A DNA stretch of 64,000 bases. Origin: Amycolatopsis cihanbeyliensis (GTDB taxonomy: Bacteria > Actinomycetota > Actinomycetes > Mycobacteriales > Pseudonocardiaceae). The notes under the pieces were generated by a model, which saw only the letters and a list, made by a program, of their open reading frames with translations, ran no database searches and had not been told where the DNA came from. A program made the translations under genes and the position numbers. Shown here piece by piece: positions 38,540 to 46,483 of the stretch. The stretch lies in NCBI RefSeq assembly GCF_006715045.1, contig NZ_VFML01000001.1, forward strand, positions 3,998,501 through 4,062,500, given 5' to 3'. Each line of letters opens with the position of its first letter. Positions within the stretch are counted from its first letter, which is position 1.

Positions 38540-38960
38540 CCTCGTCGTCTACGGGTCGTTCGTCGCCCTCGGCGTGCTCACGGGGAAGGCCGTGCACCTA
38601 TTGGCCACCCGCCGGCCGATGGTGGCAAGGACGCCGGCACTGAAGTGGGGCGAAGGGGCGGTGCTCTGCGCCTGTGCCGGGCTACCCATCTACGTCTTCA
38701 GCTTGTTCGTCGGCTTCGGGCAGAGCAGTAGTGAAGCCTGTGCCGCGCAGAGCGGTCGACGCGCGGGCGCGTATGTCGGGTACGAGGAGTCGTTGTTTCC
38801 ACGCTCCGGCCTGTGCCACTGGGCGGACGGCACGTCGACAGACCTGGTCCCGGTGTGGGTCAATCCGTTGATTTTCAGCTGTATTGCGGGTGCGGTGCTG
38901 TGCGCCGCGTTCGCGATACGCGCCGCGGTTCGACAGAAGGAGACCCTCGAGCATGAGTGA
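38532..38960 (+). CDS. Three-span membrane protein
   Basis: 142 residues. Spans at MIDLVVYGSFVALGVLTGKAV, AVLCACAGLPIYVFSLFVGF and IFSCIAGAVLCAAFAIRAAV; a Cys-containing loop (SSSEACAAQSGRRAG..SGLCHWADG) between spans 2 and 3 is probably outside. Starts overlap the previous stop by 8 bp and the next start by 8 bp. No family recognised. Confidence 0.7.
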   Translation: MIDLVVYGSFVALGVLTGKAVHLLATRRPMVARTPALKWGEGAVLCACAGLPIYVFSLFVGFGQSSSEACAAQSGRRAGAYVGYEESLFPRSGLCHWADGTSTDLVPVWVNPLIFSCIAGAVLCAAFAIRAAVRQKETLEHE

Positions 38961-39603
38961 GCAGACAGTGCCTGCTGGACGGATGAGTCGCCGGCGCCTG
39001 CTGGCCGCCGGTGCCGGGGTGGCCGGAAGCGCGGTGATCTGGGCGGCGGGTGGTCTTGCCGGGACCGCCGTCGCGGCCACGCCCCGCTCGGCCGTAGAAC
39101 CCCGGCCGACCCGGTGGACCAGGGCGACGTCGGCTAACGGCTGGCCGATTCTCGGTGAGGTACCCCGCTGGCGGATCGAGGGTTCCGATGTTGACGTGCC
39201 GGTGCAGGACGCGGCTGCACCGTTGTTACTGTATGTCGGGCGGCGGTTCCACTACGAGATCGACGAACTCCGGGCCGGCGAGGTGCGCGGGCACACGACC
39301 AACCGCGTGGTGGTCGCGGAATACGAGAGCAACTACCTCTCGGGCTCCGCTATCGCAATCCGCCCCAAGGCCTACCCGGCGGGGGTGCGCGGCGGGTTGT
39401 TCCCGCAGGAGTTGGCGGTCGTCCGGGACATTCTGGCGGACCTCGAGGGCGTGGTCGGCTGGGGCGGGGACGAGGATCTCGCCAAGGAGTCACACTTCCA
39501 CATCGCGACCGGCCCGGATGATCCGGCCCTGAACCGGGTCACGGACAAGATGCAGTACTGGAACACCACCCCAGGTAAGGGAGCTGGTGCGGCCGAACTG
39601 TGA
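38953..39603 (+). CDS. Tat-exported protein of unknown function
   Basis: 216 residues from ATG 38953. A twin-arginine signal (MSRRRLLAAGAGVAGSAVIW, then GLAGTAVAATP) sends it through Tat. The mature region includes YVGRRFHYEIDELRAGEVRG, RVVVAEYESNYLSGSAIAIRP, AVVRDILADLEGVVGWGGDE and KESHFHIATGPDD. This layout (ESNYLSGSAI, then acidic/His-rich end) resembles secreted cell-wall peptidase-like proteins of actinobacteria, possibly metal-binding, but I cannot name the family. Last gene of the DUF1906 operon. Confidence 0.7.
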   Translation: MSEQTVPAGRMSRRRLLAAGAGVAGSAVIWAAGGLAGTAVAATPRSAVEPRPTRWTRATSANGWPILGEVPRWRIEGSDVDVPVQDAAAPLLLYVGRRFHYEIDELRAGEVRGHTTNRVVVAEYESNYLSGSAIAIRPKAYPAGVRGGLFPQELAVVRDILADLEGVVGWGGDEDLAKESHFHIATGPDDPALNRVTDKMQYWNTTPGKGAGAAEL

Positions 39604-39637
39604 GCTGTGGGAACGGTGACCAGCTACTCTGGGCGTT

Positions 39638-40285
39638 ATGCGTGTGCTGGTGATCGACAACTACGACAGCTTCGTCTACAACCTGGTGCAGTACCTCGCC
39701 CAGCTCGGCGCCGACTGCACGGTGTGGCGCAACGACGTGGTGCGACTGGACGAGGTGCCCGGGTTCGACGGGGTGCTGGTCTCGCCAGGGCCGGGGACGC
39801 CGGAGCGGGCAGGGCAGAGCATGGACGTGGTGCGCCGCTGCGCGGACAGCCGGACGCCGATGCTCGGGGTCTGCCTCGGGCACCAGGCCATCGGTGCCGT
39901 CTACGGGGCGACGGTCGATCGCGCGCACGAACTGCTGCACGGCAAGACCAGCCAGGTACGGCATGCCGGGGGTGGGGTGCTGGCCGGGCTGCCGGACCCG
40001 TTCACCGCGACCCGGTACCACTCGCTGACCGTCCTCGCCGACACGATCCCGGCCGAGTTCGAGGTCACCGCGCATACCGAGTCCGGCGTGGTGATGGGCA
40101 TGCGGCACCGGGAGCTGCCGCTGGAGGGCGTGCAGTTCCATCCCGAGTCCGTGCTCACCCAGGGCGGCCACCGGATGCTGGCCAACTGGATGGCCGGTGC
40201 GGGCCGCCCGGTTTCAGGGTCCACTGTGGACAAGTTGGAGACCGCGACCAGGGAGCTGCAGCAAGCCGCCGTCGCGGCTGTCTGA
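39638..40285 (+). CDS. trpG: Glutamine amidotransferase, anthranilate/aminodeoxychorismate synthase component II
   Basis: 215 residues. Class I glutamine amidotransferase that supplies ammonia to chorismate: MRVLVIDNYDSFVYNLVQYL, oxyanion strand VLVSPGPGTPERAG, catalytic Cys in MLGVCLGHQAIG, and catalytic His-Glu in VQFHPESVLTQGG. Sequence alone cannot separate TrpG (tryptophan) from PabA (folate); the gene at this chromosomal spot is called trpG in M. tuberculosis but lies far from trp genes, so a shared or folate role is likely. Confidence 0.9.
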   Translation: MRVLVIDNYDSFVYNLVQYLAQLGADCTVWRNDVVRLDEVPGFDGVLVSPGPGTPERAGQSMDVVRRCADSRTPMLGVCLGHQAIGAVYGATVDRAHELLHGKTSQVRHAGGGVLAGLPDPFTATRYHSLTVLADTIPAEFEVTAHTESGVVMGMRHRELPLEGVQFHPESVLTQGGHRMLANWMAGAGRPVSGSTVDKLETATRELQQAAVAAV

Positions 40286-40286
40286 G

Positions 40287-41126
40287 GTGGACCCGGTGCT
40301 GCGGTTGGTGGGGGTCGGCAAACGCTACGGCCGGGCCGATCCGGTGCTGGACGACGTGGACCTGGACGTCGGAGCGGGCCAGGTACTCGGGATCGTCGGC
40401 GGCAACGGCTCCGGGAAGTCGACCCTGCTGCGCGTCCTCGCCGGCATCAGCCGCCCCACGCGCGGGCGGCGCACGGGATCCCCGCGGACCGGGTACCTGC
40501 CCGATCGCTTCCCTGCCGCCACCGCACGGATGAGCGCGCTGGCCTACCTGCGGCACATGGGCCGGACCAGCGGGCTCTCCGGGGCGCGGGCGACCGCGCG
40601 CGGTACGGAGTTGCTGCGCGCGCTCGCGCTGGTCGGTGATCCGAGCGGGCCGATGCGGGAACTGTCCAAGGGCAACGCGCAGAAGGTCGGCCTGGCCCAG
40701 GCGCTGCTGCCCGAACCGGAGCTGCTGGTGCTGGACGAGCCACTGTCCGGATTGGACACTTCGGCGTACGGGGTGTTCGGCGATCTGGTGGCCGGATTCG
40801 CCGCGCGCGGCGGGAGCGTGGTGTTCAGCGCGCACCGGCCCGAGCAGGCGCAGGCGCACGCCACCGAGACCTTCCGGCTGGCCGGCGGGCGGCTGAGCTC
40901 GCTGGGACCGGCCGAGGAGGTGGGTCCGCGGGCGACGATCGTGTTGCGTGGCGCGGTCGCCGGGGTCTGGCGGGCCGAGCCCGGTGTGCTGTCCGCGGTC
41001 GAGGACGGCGAGCGGCTCGAGCTGACCGTCCCCGCGGCCCGCTGCGACGCGATGTTGCTGCTCGCCCTGCGCCGGGGTTGCTCGGTACGGGCCGTGCAAC
41101 GCCAGCCTGCGGAGGTGGCCCCGTGA
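40287..41126 (+). CDS. ABC transporter ATP-binding protein
   Basis: 279 residues from GTG 40287, one base after the trpG stop. Walker A GGNGSGKST (about residues 38-46), signature LSKGNAQKVGLAQ, Walker B LLVLDEPLSGLD, H-loop FSAHRPEQA. The C-terminal ~70 residues are an accessory domain. Together with the following permease it makes an export-type transporter; no substrate can be named. Confidence 0.88.
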   Translation: MDPVLRLVGVGKRYGRADPVLDDVDLDVGAGQVLGIVGGNGSGKSTLLRVLAGISRPTRGRRTGSPRTGYLPDRFPAATARMSALAYLRHMGRTSGLSGARATARGTELLRALALVGDPSGPMRELSKGNAQKVGLAQALLPEPELLVLDEPLSGLDTSAYGVFGDLVAGFAARGGSVVFSAHRPEQAQAHATETFRLAGGRLSSLGPAEEVGPRATIVLRGAVAGVWRAEPGVLSAVEDGERLELTVPAARCDAMLLLALRRGCSVRAVQRQPAEVAP

Positions 41127-41770
41127 TCGCCCTGCTGCGGTACCAGTTCGCGCTGCTCGGGCATTCCCAGCGCTACCTGCCCGCGGGGTTGCTGTTCCTG
41201 GTCGTGCTCGGCGTGCTCTACAAGGACCCGAACGCCCCGGTCCCACCGGAGTTCGCGGTGAGCGCGGGCGGGCTGACCGTCATCGGCTGCTGGCTGACCA
41301 TCGCGCTGGTGGACGTGGAGGACCCGGTGCAGCGGCTGATCACGTTGAGCCACGCGCGCGGCCGCCCGGCCTTGCTGCTGTCGGTGGTGGCGACGGTGCT
41401 GCTGTGCTGCCTCGTGCTGACCGGGCTCGCGTTGACCTGGGCCGGGATCACGCACGGCGGGCTGACCGCCACCGAACTGGGCTTCGGCGTGCTCGCGCAC
41501 CTGTCCTGTGCCCTGCTGGGGATCGCGGTCGGGTTGCCCTGTTCCCGGTTCCTGGTACCGCGGATCGGCTACACGGTGCTGCTGGCCATGGCCCTGCTGG
41601 CGGTGGTGCTGCTGGTCCGGCAGGTCCCGCTGGTCAACCCGATGCTGCGCGCGCTCGTGGCCGACGAGGGCGCGCCGGCCGAACCGGTGCTGCTTGGCCT
41701 GGGAGCGACCGTGCTCACCCTGGTGGCAAGCACGGTCGCCGTCGGCCTGCTCAGCCGTCGCCGTAGCTGA
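41123..41770 (+). CDS. ABC transporter permease-like membrane protein
   Basis: 215 residues from GTG 41123, overlapping the ATPase stop (GTGA). Six hydrophobic spans, for example YLPAGLLFLVVLGVLY, GGLTVIGCWLTIALVDV, LLLSVVATVLLCCLVLTGLAL and VLTLVASTVAVGLLSR, in the pattern of ABC-2-type half transporters. Works with the ATPase just upstream. Confidence 0.8.
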   Translation: MIALLRYQFALLGHSQRYLPAGLLFLVVLGVLYKDPNAPVPPEFAVSAGGLTVIGCWLTIALVDVEDPVQRLITLSHARGRPALLLSVVATVLLCCLVLTGLALTWAGITHGGLTATELGFGVLAHLSCALLGIAVGLPCSRFLVPRIGYTVLLAMALLAVVLLVRQVPLVNPMLRALVADEGAPAEPVLLGLGATVLTLVASTVAVGLLSRRRS

Positions 41771-41776
41771 TCGAGG

Positions 41777-42619
41777 CTAGCCGAGGTTCTTCTGCCGCAC
41801 GTCCCACTCGGTGTCGCACAGCCCGCAGTCGGGGCCGACGAACTGGGCCCTGCCGGCCGGGTCGCCCTTGAGCTGCCACTTCAGCCAGTGCCCGCCGACC
41901 CGGCCGAACTCGCCGCCGTTGGGTTCGGCGAAGGTACCGAAGTGGCCGACGTCCAGGTTGCCCATGAACGCGGGCAGGCCGCCGGGCAGCCGCCGCCAGT
42001 CGTCCATCGCGTTGTCGTAGGCGATATCGCTGGGACCACCGGCGAAATAGGCGATCGGGGCGTGCAGGCGACGCAGCAGGTAGTTCTGGCTGTCCCGGAG
42101 CAGTCCGCTGTTCCACAGGACCGTGGTGGTGATCCGCGGGTCGTCGGCCACCTCGTAGGTCTCGATGCCGCCGCAGGACTGGCCCATCACCGCGATCTTC
42201 GTGGTGTCGATCCGGCCCCGGTACTCGCCGCGGAACCGGGAGTTCTCCGCGATCGCCCAGTCGATGGCCTCGATCAGCATGTCGGAATCGGTCGAGCCGA
42301 ACCCGCCCGGCCTGCCGTTCGCGATGACCAGGAAGCCGTGGGATGCCCACTCGGTGAGGACGTTCTCGAACCAGGTGCCATCGGCGCGGCAGGCCCCGTT
42401 GCCCCAGGCCACGATGGGCAGCTTGCTGTCCGGGGGCAGCACCTCCGGCCGGTAGATGGTGTGGTCCGGCAGCCGCCAGGTCGTCTCGTATCCCGCCGGA
42501 TACGGGCCCGAGCCGCCCAGCACCGACGGTGGGGACACGGCACCGGCCGTGCCGGCCAGCGGCACGGCCATCGTCGCGACCAGAGTGACGACACCGAGAA
42601 GCGCACTACGCATTCGCAT
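41777..42619 (-). CDS. Secreted alpha/beta hydrolase
   Basis: 280 residues from ATG 42619 with GGAGAGA upstream. Signal peptide ALLGVVTLVATMAVPLAGTAGA. Lipase/cutinase-like fold: oxyanion strand LPIVAWGNGACRADG, nucleophile elbow GQSCGGIET (Ser), Asp in YFAGGPSDIAYDNA, and His in LDVGHFGTF. Resembles secreted Streptomyces polyesterase-like hydrolases; substrate unknown. Confidence 0.85.
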   Translation of the reverse strand: MRMRSALLGVVTLVATMAVPLAGTAGAVSPPSVLGGSGPYPAGYETTWRLPDHTIYRPEVLPPDSKLPIVAWGNGACRADGTWFENVLTEWASHGFLVIANGRPGGFGSTDSDMLIEAIDWAIAENSRFRGEYRGRIDTTKIAVMGQSCGGIETYEVADDPRITTTVLWNSGLLRDSQNYLLRRLHAPIAYFAGGPSDIAYDNAMDDWRRLPGGLPAFMGNLDVGHFGTFAEPNGGEFGRVGGHWLKWQLKGDPAGRAQFVGPDCGLCDTEWDVRQKNLG

Positions 42620-42731
42620 GGTCTCTCCAAAGCGCCTGAAAGTGGATGGACAAGCGCGACGTCGCCGGAAAGATGCTGGCACGCTCTTCCGGCGCTGTGC
42701 CAGAAATCCAGGGAGAGACCGGCCGAATTGC

Positions 42732-42769
42732 CGATGGCCGAGCAGGCGGATCCGCCCGCTCGGCCATCG
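42732..42769. terminator. Nested-palindrome terminator
   Basis: 12-bp stem (42732-42743 with 42758-42769) enclosing an inner 12-bp palindrome GGCGGATCCGCC. Lies just after the stop of the I36 gene on the minus strand, before the hydrolase gene's promoter. Confidence 0.75.
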
Positions 42770-42779
42770 TGGGTGCGGC

Positions 42780-43124
42780 TCAGGCGCGCTTGAAGCTGTG
42801 CACCACGAACTTGGTGTTCGAGATCTTCTGCCCCGGCTGCAGAATGAAGGAAGGCCCGCTGCAGTAGCTGCCGTTGTACATCCGGATCTTGTAGCCGGTC
42901 CGGCTGATCATCGAGTTGTAGCGCTTCTTCGGGTAGCAGTGCGTGTTCTTGTCGAAGTACCCCGCGCTGCTCTTGGTGCCGCTGTAGTTGATGCCCGACC
43001 ACAGGCACAGGTCACTGGTGCAGCTCGGCGCGGCACTCGCCCCCGTGGACGGAACCACGATCGCGACCGAAGCGATGGCCGCGCCGATCAGCGCACGCCC
43101 GGCCAGCCGGAATCCACGTCCCAT
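42780..43124 (-). CDS. Secreted peptidase inhibitor I36-like protein
   Basis: 114 residues. Signal peptide GRALIGAAIASVAIVVPSTGASA, then a small beta-crystallin-like domain with four Cys: SCTSDLCLWSGINYSGTKSS, NTHCYPKKRYNSMISRTGYK and YNGSYCSGPSFILQPGQ. This matches the I36 (SMPI-like) inhibitor family of actinobacteria. Probably released outside the cell; the protease target is unknown. Confidence 0.8.
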   Translation of the reverse strand: MGRGFRLAGRALIGAAIASVAIVVPSTGASAAPSCTSDLCLWSGINYSGTKSSAGYFDKNTHCYPKKRYNSMISRTGYKIRMYNGSYCSGPSFILQPGQKISNTKFVVHSFKRA

Positions 43125-43208
43125 GATTGATCTCCCCTCAGTTATCGGTCGGCCTCATCCGAGACCGAGGGAGATCATAACGGGCTGTAGGTACGTGCGG
43201 TGGGTTAT

Positions 43209-43397
43209 TCACCGAAGTAGGTGAAGTAACGCTCGCCACGCCGAGGCCTGTAACGTCAGGTGACCGCCGGCGCGGTCCTTGGAGTCACGCAGGCCGACGA
43301 CCGGCGCGGCGAAGGCGACCTCGACGCACTCACCGCCGTTGCTGCTGCTGTAGCTGCTGCTGCGCCAAGTGGCGTTGGTGAAGTCTGGGGGAGTCAT
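43209..43397 (-). CDS. DUF397 protein
   Basis: 62 residues from ATG 43397 (GTG 43406 possible). NATWRSSSYSSSNGGECVEVA and GLRDSKDRAGGHLTLQASAW are the DUF397 pattern. It follows the XRE regulator at 43422 on the same strand with a 24-bp gap. Confidence 0.88.
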   Translation of the reverse strand: MTPPDFTNATWRSSSYSSSNGGECVEVAFAAPVVGLRDSKDRAGGHLTLQASAWRALLHLLR

Positions 43398-43421
43398 GGC
43401 AGGCACTCTTACGGTGGCAGG

Positions 43422-44288
43422 TCATCGATAGGACTCCGCCATCTTATCGAGGAACCGGCGGGAGCTGTCCGGGTCCAGCGCGGCATCCCGCAACCGCCCG
43501 AACACGATGCTGTACTGGGTGAACTCGTCCGCCTCCTTGAGGTAGGTGGCGCCGAACAGGTCCTCGAGGTAGACGGTGGAGAAGTTCTGCTCGGCCAGCC
43601 GGAACAAGGAGAAGGTGGACGGCATGGCGATGCGATCCGGCACCTCGAAGGGCAGCACCCGGATGGTGATGTTGGGTCGTTTCGAGGCGGCGACCAGGTG
43701 TCTTAACTGTGTACGCATGATGGCTCGACTGCCCTGGACACGCCGCAGCGCCGCCTCGCTCAGCACGACTTCCAGCCGAAGTGATGGGCGGCCAGTACGC
43801 TTGAGCACCACCTGCCGGTTCATTCGGGTGATCACCTGCTGGTCGATGATTCGTTCGTCGGCTTCCGGTTGGCCAGCCAGGATATTCGAGCGAGCGTAGC
43901 CCTCTGTTTGCAGTAGTCCGTGCACGGACTCGATCTGGTAGCTGCGGATCTCGGTGGCGTCCCACTCCAGGGCGAGGAAGCGGCGGAACCAGTCCGGCAC
44001 GGCATCCCGTTGGGCGGACTTGCGCCTGCGGCGGCGTTTCGGCTGCGCCTCGGCGAGCGCCACCAGGTAGTCTCGCTGCTCCTCGGTCGCGCCGTAGAAC
44101 TCGGCGAGCAGGCGGATGTCCTCCGGATCGGCGGCCTGGTTGCCGTTCTCCAGCTTGGACAGTTTCGGCTGCTGAGCGCCGATGACCCGGGCCGCCTCGG
44201 TGGCCGGGTAGCCCGCTTCCTCGCGCAGCCGGCGCAGCTCGATGCCCAGCTGTGTCTTCAGCAACTCCGGATCGGAAGGTATCTCCAT
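43422..44288 (-). CDS. XRE regulator with DUF5753
   Basis: 288 residues. HTH at residues ~10-65 (LGIELRRLREEAGYPATEAA, then GAQQPKLSKLENG), a basic linker (PKRRRRRKSAQ), then DUF5753 (IRSYQIESVHGLLQTEGYAR, PNITIRVLPFEVPDRIAM). Partner of the DUF397 gene downstream and divergent from the gene at 44339. Paralogous in layout to the pair at 21952-22988. Confidence 0.88.
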   Translation of the reverse strand: MEIPSDPELLKTQLGIELRRLREEAGYPATEAARVIGAQQPKLSKLENGNQAADPEDIRLLAEFYGATEEQRDYLVALAEAQPKRRRRRKSAQRDAVPDWFRRFLALEWDATEIRSYQIESVHGLLQTEGYARSNILAGQPEADERIIDQQVITRMNRQVVLKRTGRPSLRLEVVLSEAALRRVQGSRAIMRTQLRHLVAASKRPNITIRVLPFEVPDRIAMPSTFSLFRLAEQNFSTVYLEDLFGATYLKEADEFTQYSIVFGRLRDAALDPDSSRRFLDKMAESYR

Positions 44289-44326
44289 CCGATGGAGTGT
44301 AGCACTTGAGAATCGAGAATAATTCT
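44283..44326. promoter_or_regulatory. Paired palindromes in a divergent promoter
   Basis: CTCCATC-C-GATGGAG (44283-44297) overlaps the start codon of the XRE gene, and AGAAT-A-ATTCT (44316-44326) lies between it and the divergent gene at 44339. Both are perfect inverted repeats; likely binding sites for the XRE regulator. Confidence 0.5.
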
Positions 44327-44338
44327 ACCTATAGTGGG

Positions 44339-44602
44339 ATGATGGATACCGCGGATACCGGCTTCGTGCCGCTGCTGGAACAGGTCGCCGTGCACAGCCG
44401 TCCCCGGCTGTTCGCCATCTACGGCAGCTACAAGCGCGACCCCACCGAACCGCTGCTGGGCTGGGGCATGGAGTTCGCCGCGGGCGGCGCCGTCTTCCAC
44501 GCGCTGGACGACGGCAGCACGCACCTTTCCGAGACCGCGCAGGACGTGCTGGAGGTGCAGTCGGTCATCGGTGACGTCCGGCTCACCTGGCTGGACGGCT
44601 GA
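44339..44602 (+). CDS. Small protein divergent from XRE regulator
   Basis: 87 residues from ATG 44339 (a second ATG follows directly). FVPLLEQVAVHSRPRLFAIY, YKRDPTEPLLGWGMEFAAGG and VFHALDDGSTHLSETAQDVL suggest a small alpha/beta protein. Unrecognised. The divergent arrangement with the XRE-DUF397 pair suggests it is the regulated gene. Confidence 0.65.
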   Translation: MMDTADTGFVPLLEQVAVHSRPRLFAIYGSYKRDPTEPLLGWGMEFAAGGAVFHALDDGSTHLSETAQDVLEVQSVIGDVRLTWLDG

Positions 44603-44729
44603 CCAGTCACGGATCGAACGGCAGCTCGGTTCCCCTGCTTCACTTCCGGCGCGCTCGCCGGCTAGCATCACCGACTCTGATTACTCTACGAAAACAAATG
44701 ATCATCGTTAGTGTTTGGCGTGGTGAACT

Positions 44730-45095
44730 GTGAGCTCGGGAACGATGACCGTTCGGCTAGCTGGCTCCGCCGAGGAGTTGCGCCGCCTCGCGGCTTGGTT
44801 GCGAGACGAGGACGACCTTCGTGGACGGGTTCGCCTTCAGCAGCGGCCGACCGAGCCAGGAGAGATGGGGAGTCTGGCTGATGTCCTGGTGGTGGTGTTG
44901 GCCAGTGGTGGTGTTGTCAATACGACCGTGAAGTCCGTGTTCGCCTGGTTGCGGCATCGCCGCGACGCGCAGCAGGTCTCACTTATCGTGCGGTGTGGCG
45001 ACACAGGTGAGGAATTGGACCTCCAGTGCGGTTCGGCTAACGACGCCGAGCAACTCGTGGATCGAGCCACCCGGTTTCTCGACCGTCGGGCGTGA
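44730..45095 (+). CDS. EACC1 (effector-associated constant component 1)
   Basis: 121 residues from GTG 44730. TVRLAGSAEELRRLAAWLRD, ADVLVVVLASGGVVNTTVKSVFAWLRHRR and VSLIVRCGDTGEELDLQC match the EACC1 family (described by Aravind and co-workers in NTP-dependent conflict systems), in which this small protein accompanies diverse effectors. A central hydrophobic/glycine stretch may be membrane-active. It overlaps the caspase gene by 4 bp, the pairing typical of the family. Confidence 0.85.
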   Translation: MSSGTMTVRLAGSAEELRRLAAWLRDEDDLRGRVRLQQRPTEPGEMGSLADVLVVVLASGGVVNTTVKSVFAWLRHRRDAQQVSLIVRCGDTGEELDLQCGSANDAEQLVDRATRFLDRRA

Positions 45096-46483
45096 GCATG
45101 TCGAACCTTCCCGACCCGAATCTCTCGCGTGGCGTGTTGATCGGAACGAGCGACTTCGAACGGTCCGACCGACTAGGCAACCTGCCCGCGGTGCGCAACA
45201 ACCTGACAGAGCTGAACCGGATACTGACCGATTCGAGCGGTGGGATTCTCACTTGGGAAACCTGCGATGTCGTGGACAGTCCCGACTCGCCGAACAGCTT
45301 CATGACACGGCTGCGGAGGGCGGCGAACCAGGCCGAGGATCTCCTGCTCGTCTACTACTCCGGGCACGGGGTTCGGCACGAGACCAAGGACATCCTCTAT
45401 CTCACCGTTCGCACCACCGACCCCGAGACTCCGGCAGGAAGCGCCATACCGTTCGAGTGGGTCAAAGAGGTGATCGAACAGAGTCCGGCCAGAACACGGT
45501 TGCTGATCCTGGACTGCTGCTACTCGGGTATGGCGCTCGGTGCGATGTCGGCCGGAACCATCGACGGCCGGGCGATCGAGGTGGCGGGTACCTCGGTCAT
45601 TACCTCCTCGCCGAGCAATACGGTTTCGCACTCCCCGCCAGGTGAGCGGTACACCGCGTTCAGCGCCGAGCTCATCCGGCTGCTCGCAGAAGGCCCGCGG
45701 GTGCCAGGGGAAACGCTTACGGTGGATGAACTCTTCAGGTCATTGCGAGCCGGTATGGCCAATCGTGAGCTTCCGCTGCCGAAGATGATGGCTGGTGACA
45801 CCAGTAGTGGCCTGCTGTTGCGGAACGTTCGTTCGGCCGAACCGGTACATGAACCGCAGGTTCGAGTGCGCCCGCGCGCCCCGATGACACACCCCGGACC
45901 GGAACGGCCCGCCGAGCCTTCCCGACAGCCGTTCGCACTACCCCACCCGAGCGAGGGCCCGAGGGCCGAGCGCGAGCCCGACACGGCGCCGAGGGTTCGG
46001 TCGTCACATGTCGTCAAGGCGGTGGCTTCGTGGCCCCTGTGGGCAGGTTTCATCATTGGTACGAGCATGGGCGTCGGTGGTGTCGTCGGCGCCGGCTTCG
46101 GCAGCCCAGCGCCGGGAGTCAGTTCGGCGAAGGACCTGACGTTGGCCATCCCGATGTTGCTTGTCGGTTCGCTGTGTGGATTCCTGATCCGGCGTCAGTG
46201 GAAACGATTCCAGCAGAAGTCCGGCCGCACGCCACGTCTGGGTGACTTGCACGCCGGATTCGGTGCCAAGCTCGAACGGCTCGAAACACTGACCCTCGGC
46301 GGCGTACTCGGCCTCCTCGTCGTCGTCTTCATCGTGGGTCTGTTCAGCGAAGTGCCGCCCTCGGATGAGACTGGCACCGGACTCTCGATCAAAATGGCCG
46401 GTTTGGTGTTCCTGGCGCATCTCATCGCCGGGTGCTGGTACGGCCTGCACCGCCGTTACCGATCGCGGGATCTCGACCAGTGA
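45092..46483 (+). CDS. Caspase-family peptidase with C-terminal membrane domain
   Basis: 463 residues. Residues 10-245 are a caspase (C14, metacaspase-like) domain: GVLIGTSDFER start, catalytic His92 in LVYYSGHG, catalytic Cys142/143 in ILDCCYSGMA. Then a Pro/Arg-rich linker and four membrane spans (for example WAGFIIGTSMGVGGVVGAGF, TLGGVLGLLVVVFIVGLF). The caspase is thus tethered to the membrane. Coupled to EACC1; by analogy an effector of a conflict or self-destruct system, which is an inference. The 3' end overlaps the convergent gene by 62 bp. Confidence 0.88.
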   Translation: MSMSNLPDPNLSRGVLIGTSDFERSDRLGNLPAVRNNLTELNRILTDSSGGILTWETCDVVDSPDSPNSFMTRLRRAANQAEDLLLVYYSGHGVRHETKDILYLTVRTTDPETPAGSAIPFEWVKEVIEQSPARTRLLILDCCYSGMALGAMSAGTIDGRAIEVAGTSVITSSPSNTVSHSPPGERYTAFSAELIRLLAEGPRVPGETLTVDELFRSLRAGMANRELPLPKMMAGDTSSGLLLRNVRSAEPVHEPQVRVRPRAPMTHPGPERPAEPSRQPFALPHPSEGPRAEREPDTAPRVRSSHVVKAVASWPLWAGFIIGTSMGVGGVVGAGFGSPAPGVSSAKDLTLAIPMLLVGSLCGFLIRRQWKRFQQKSGRTPRLGDLHAGFGAKLERLETLTLGGVLGLLVVVFIVGLFSEVPPSDETGTGLSIKMAGLVFLAHLIAGCWYGLHRRYRSRDLDQ

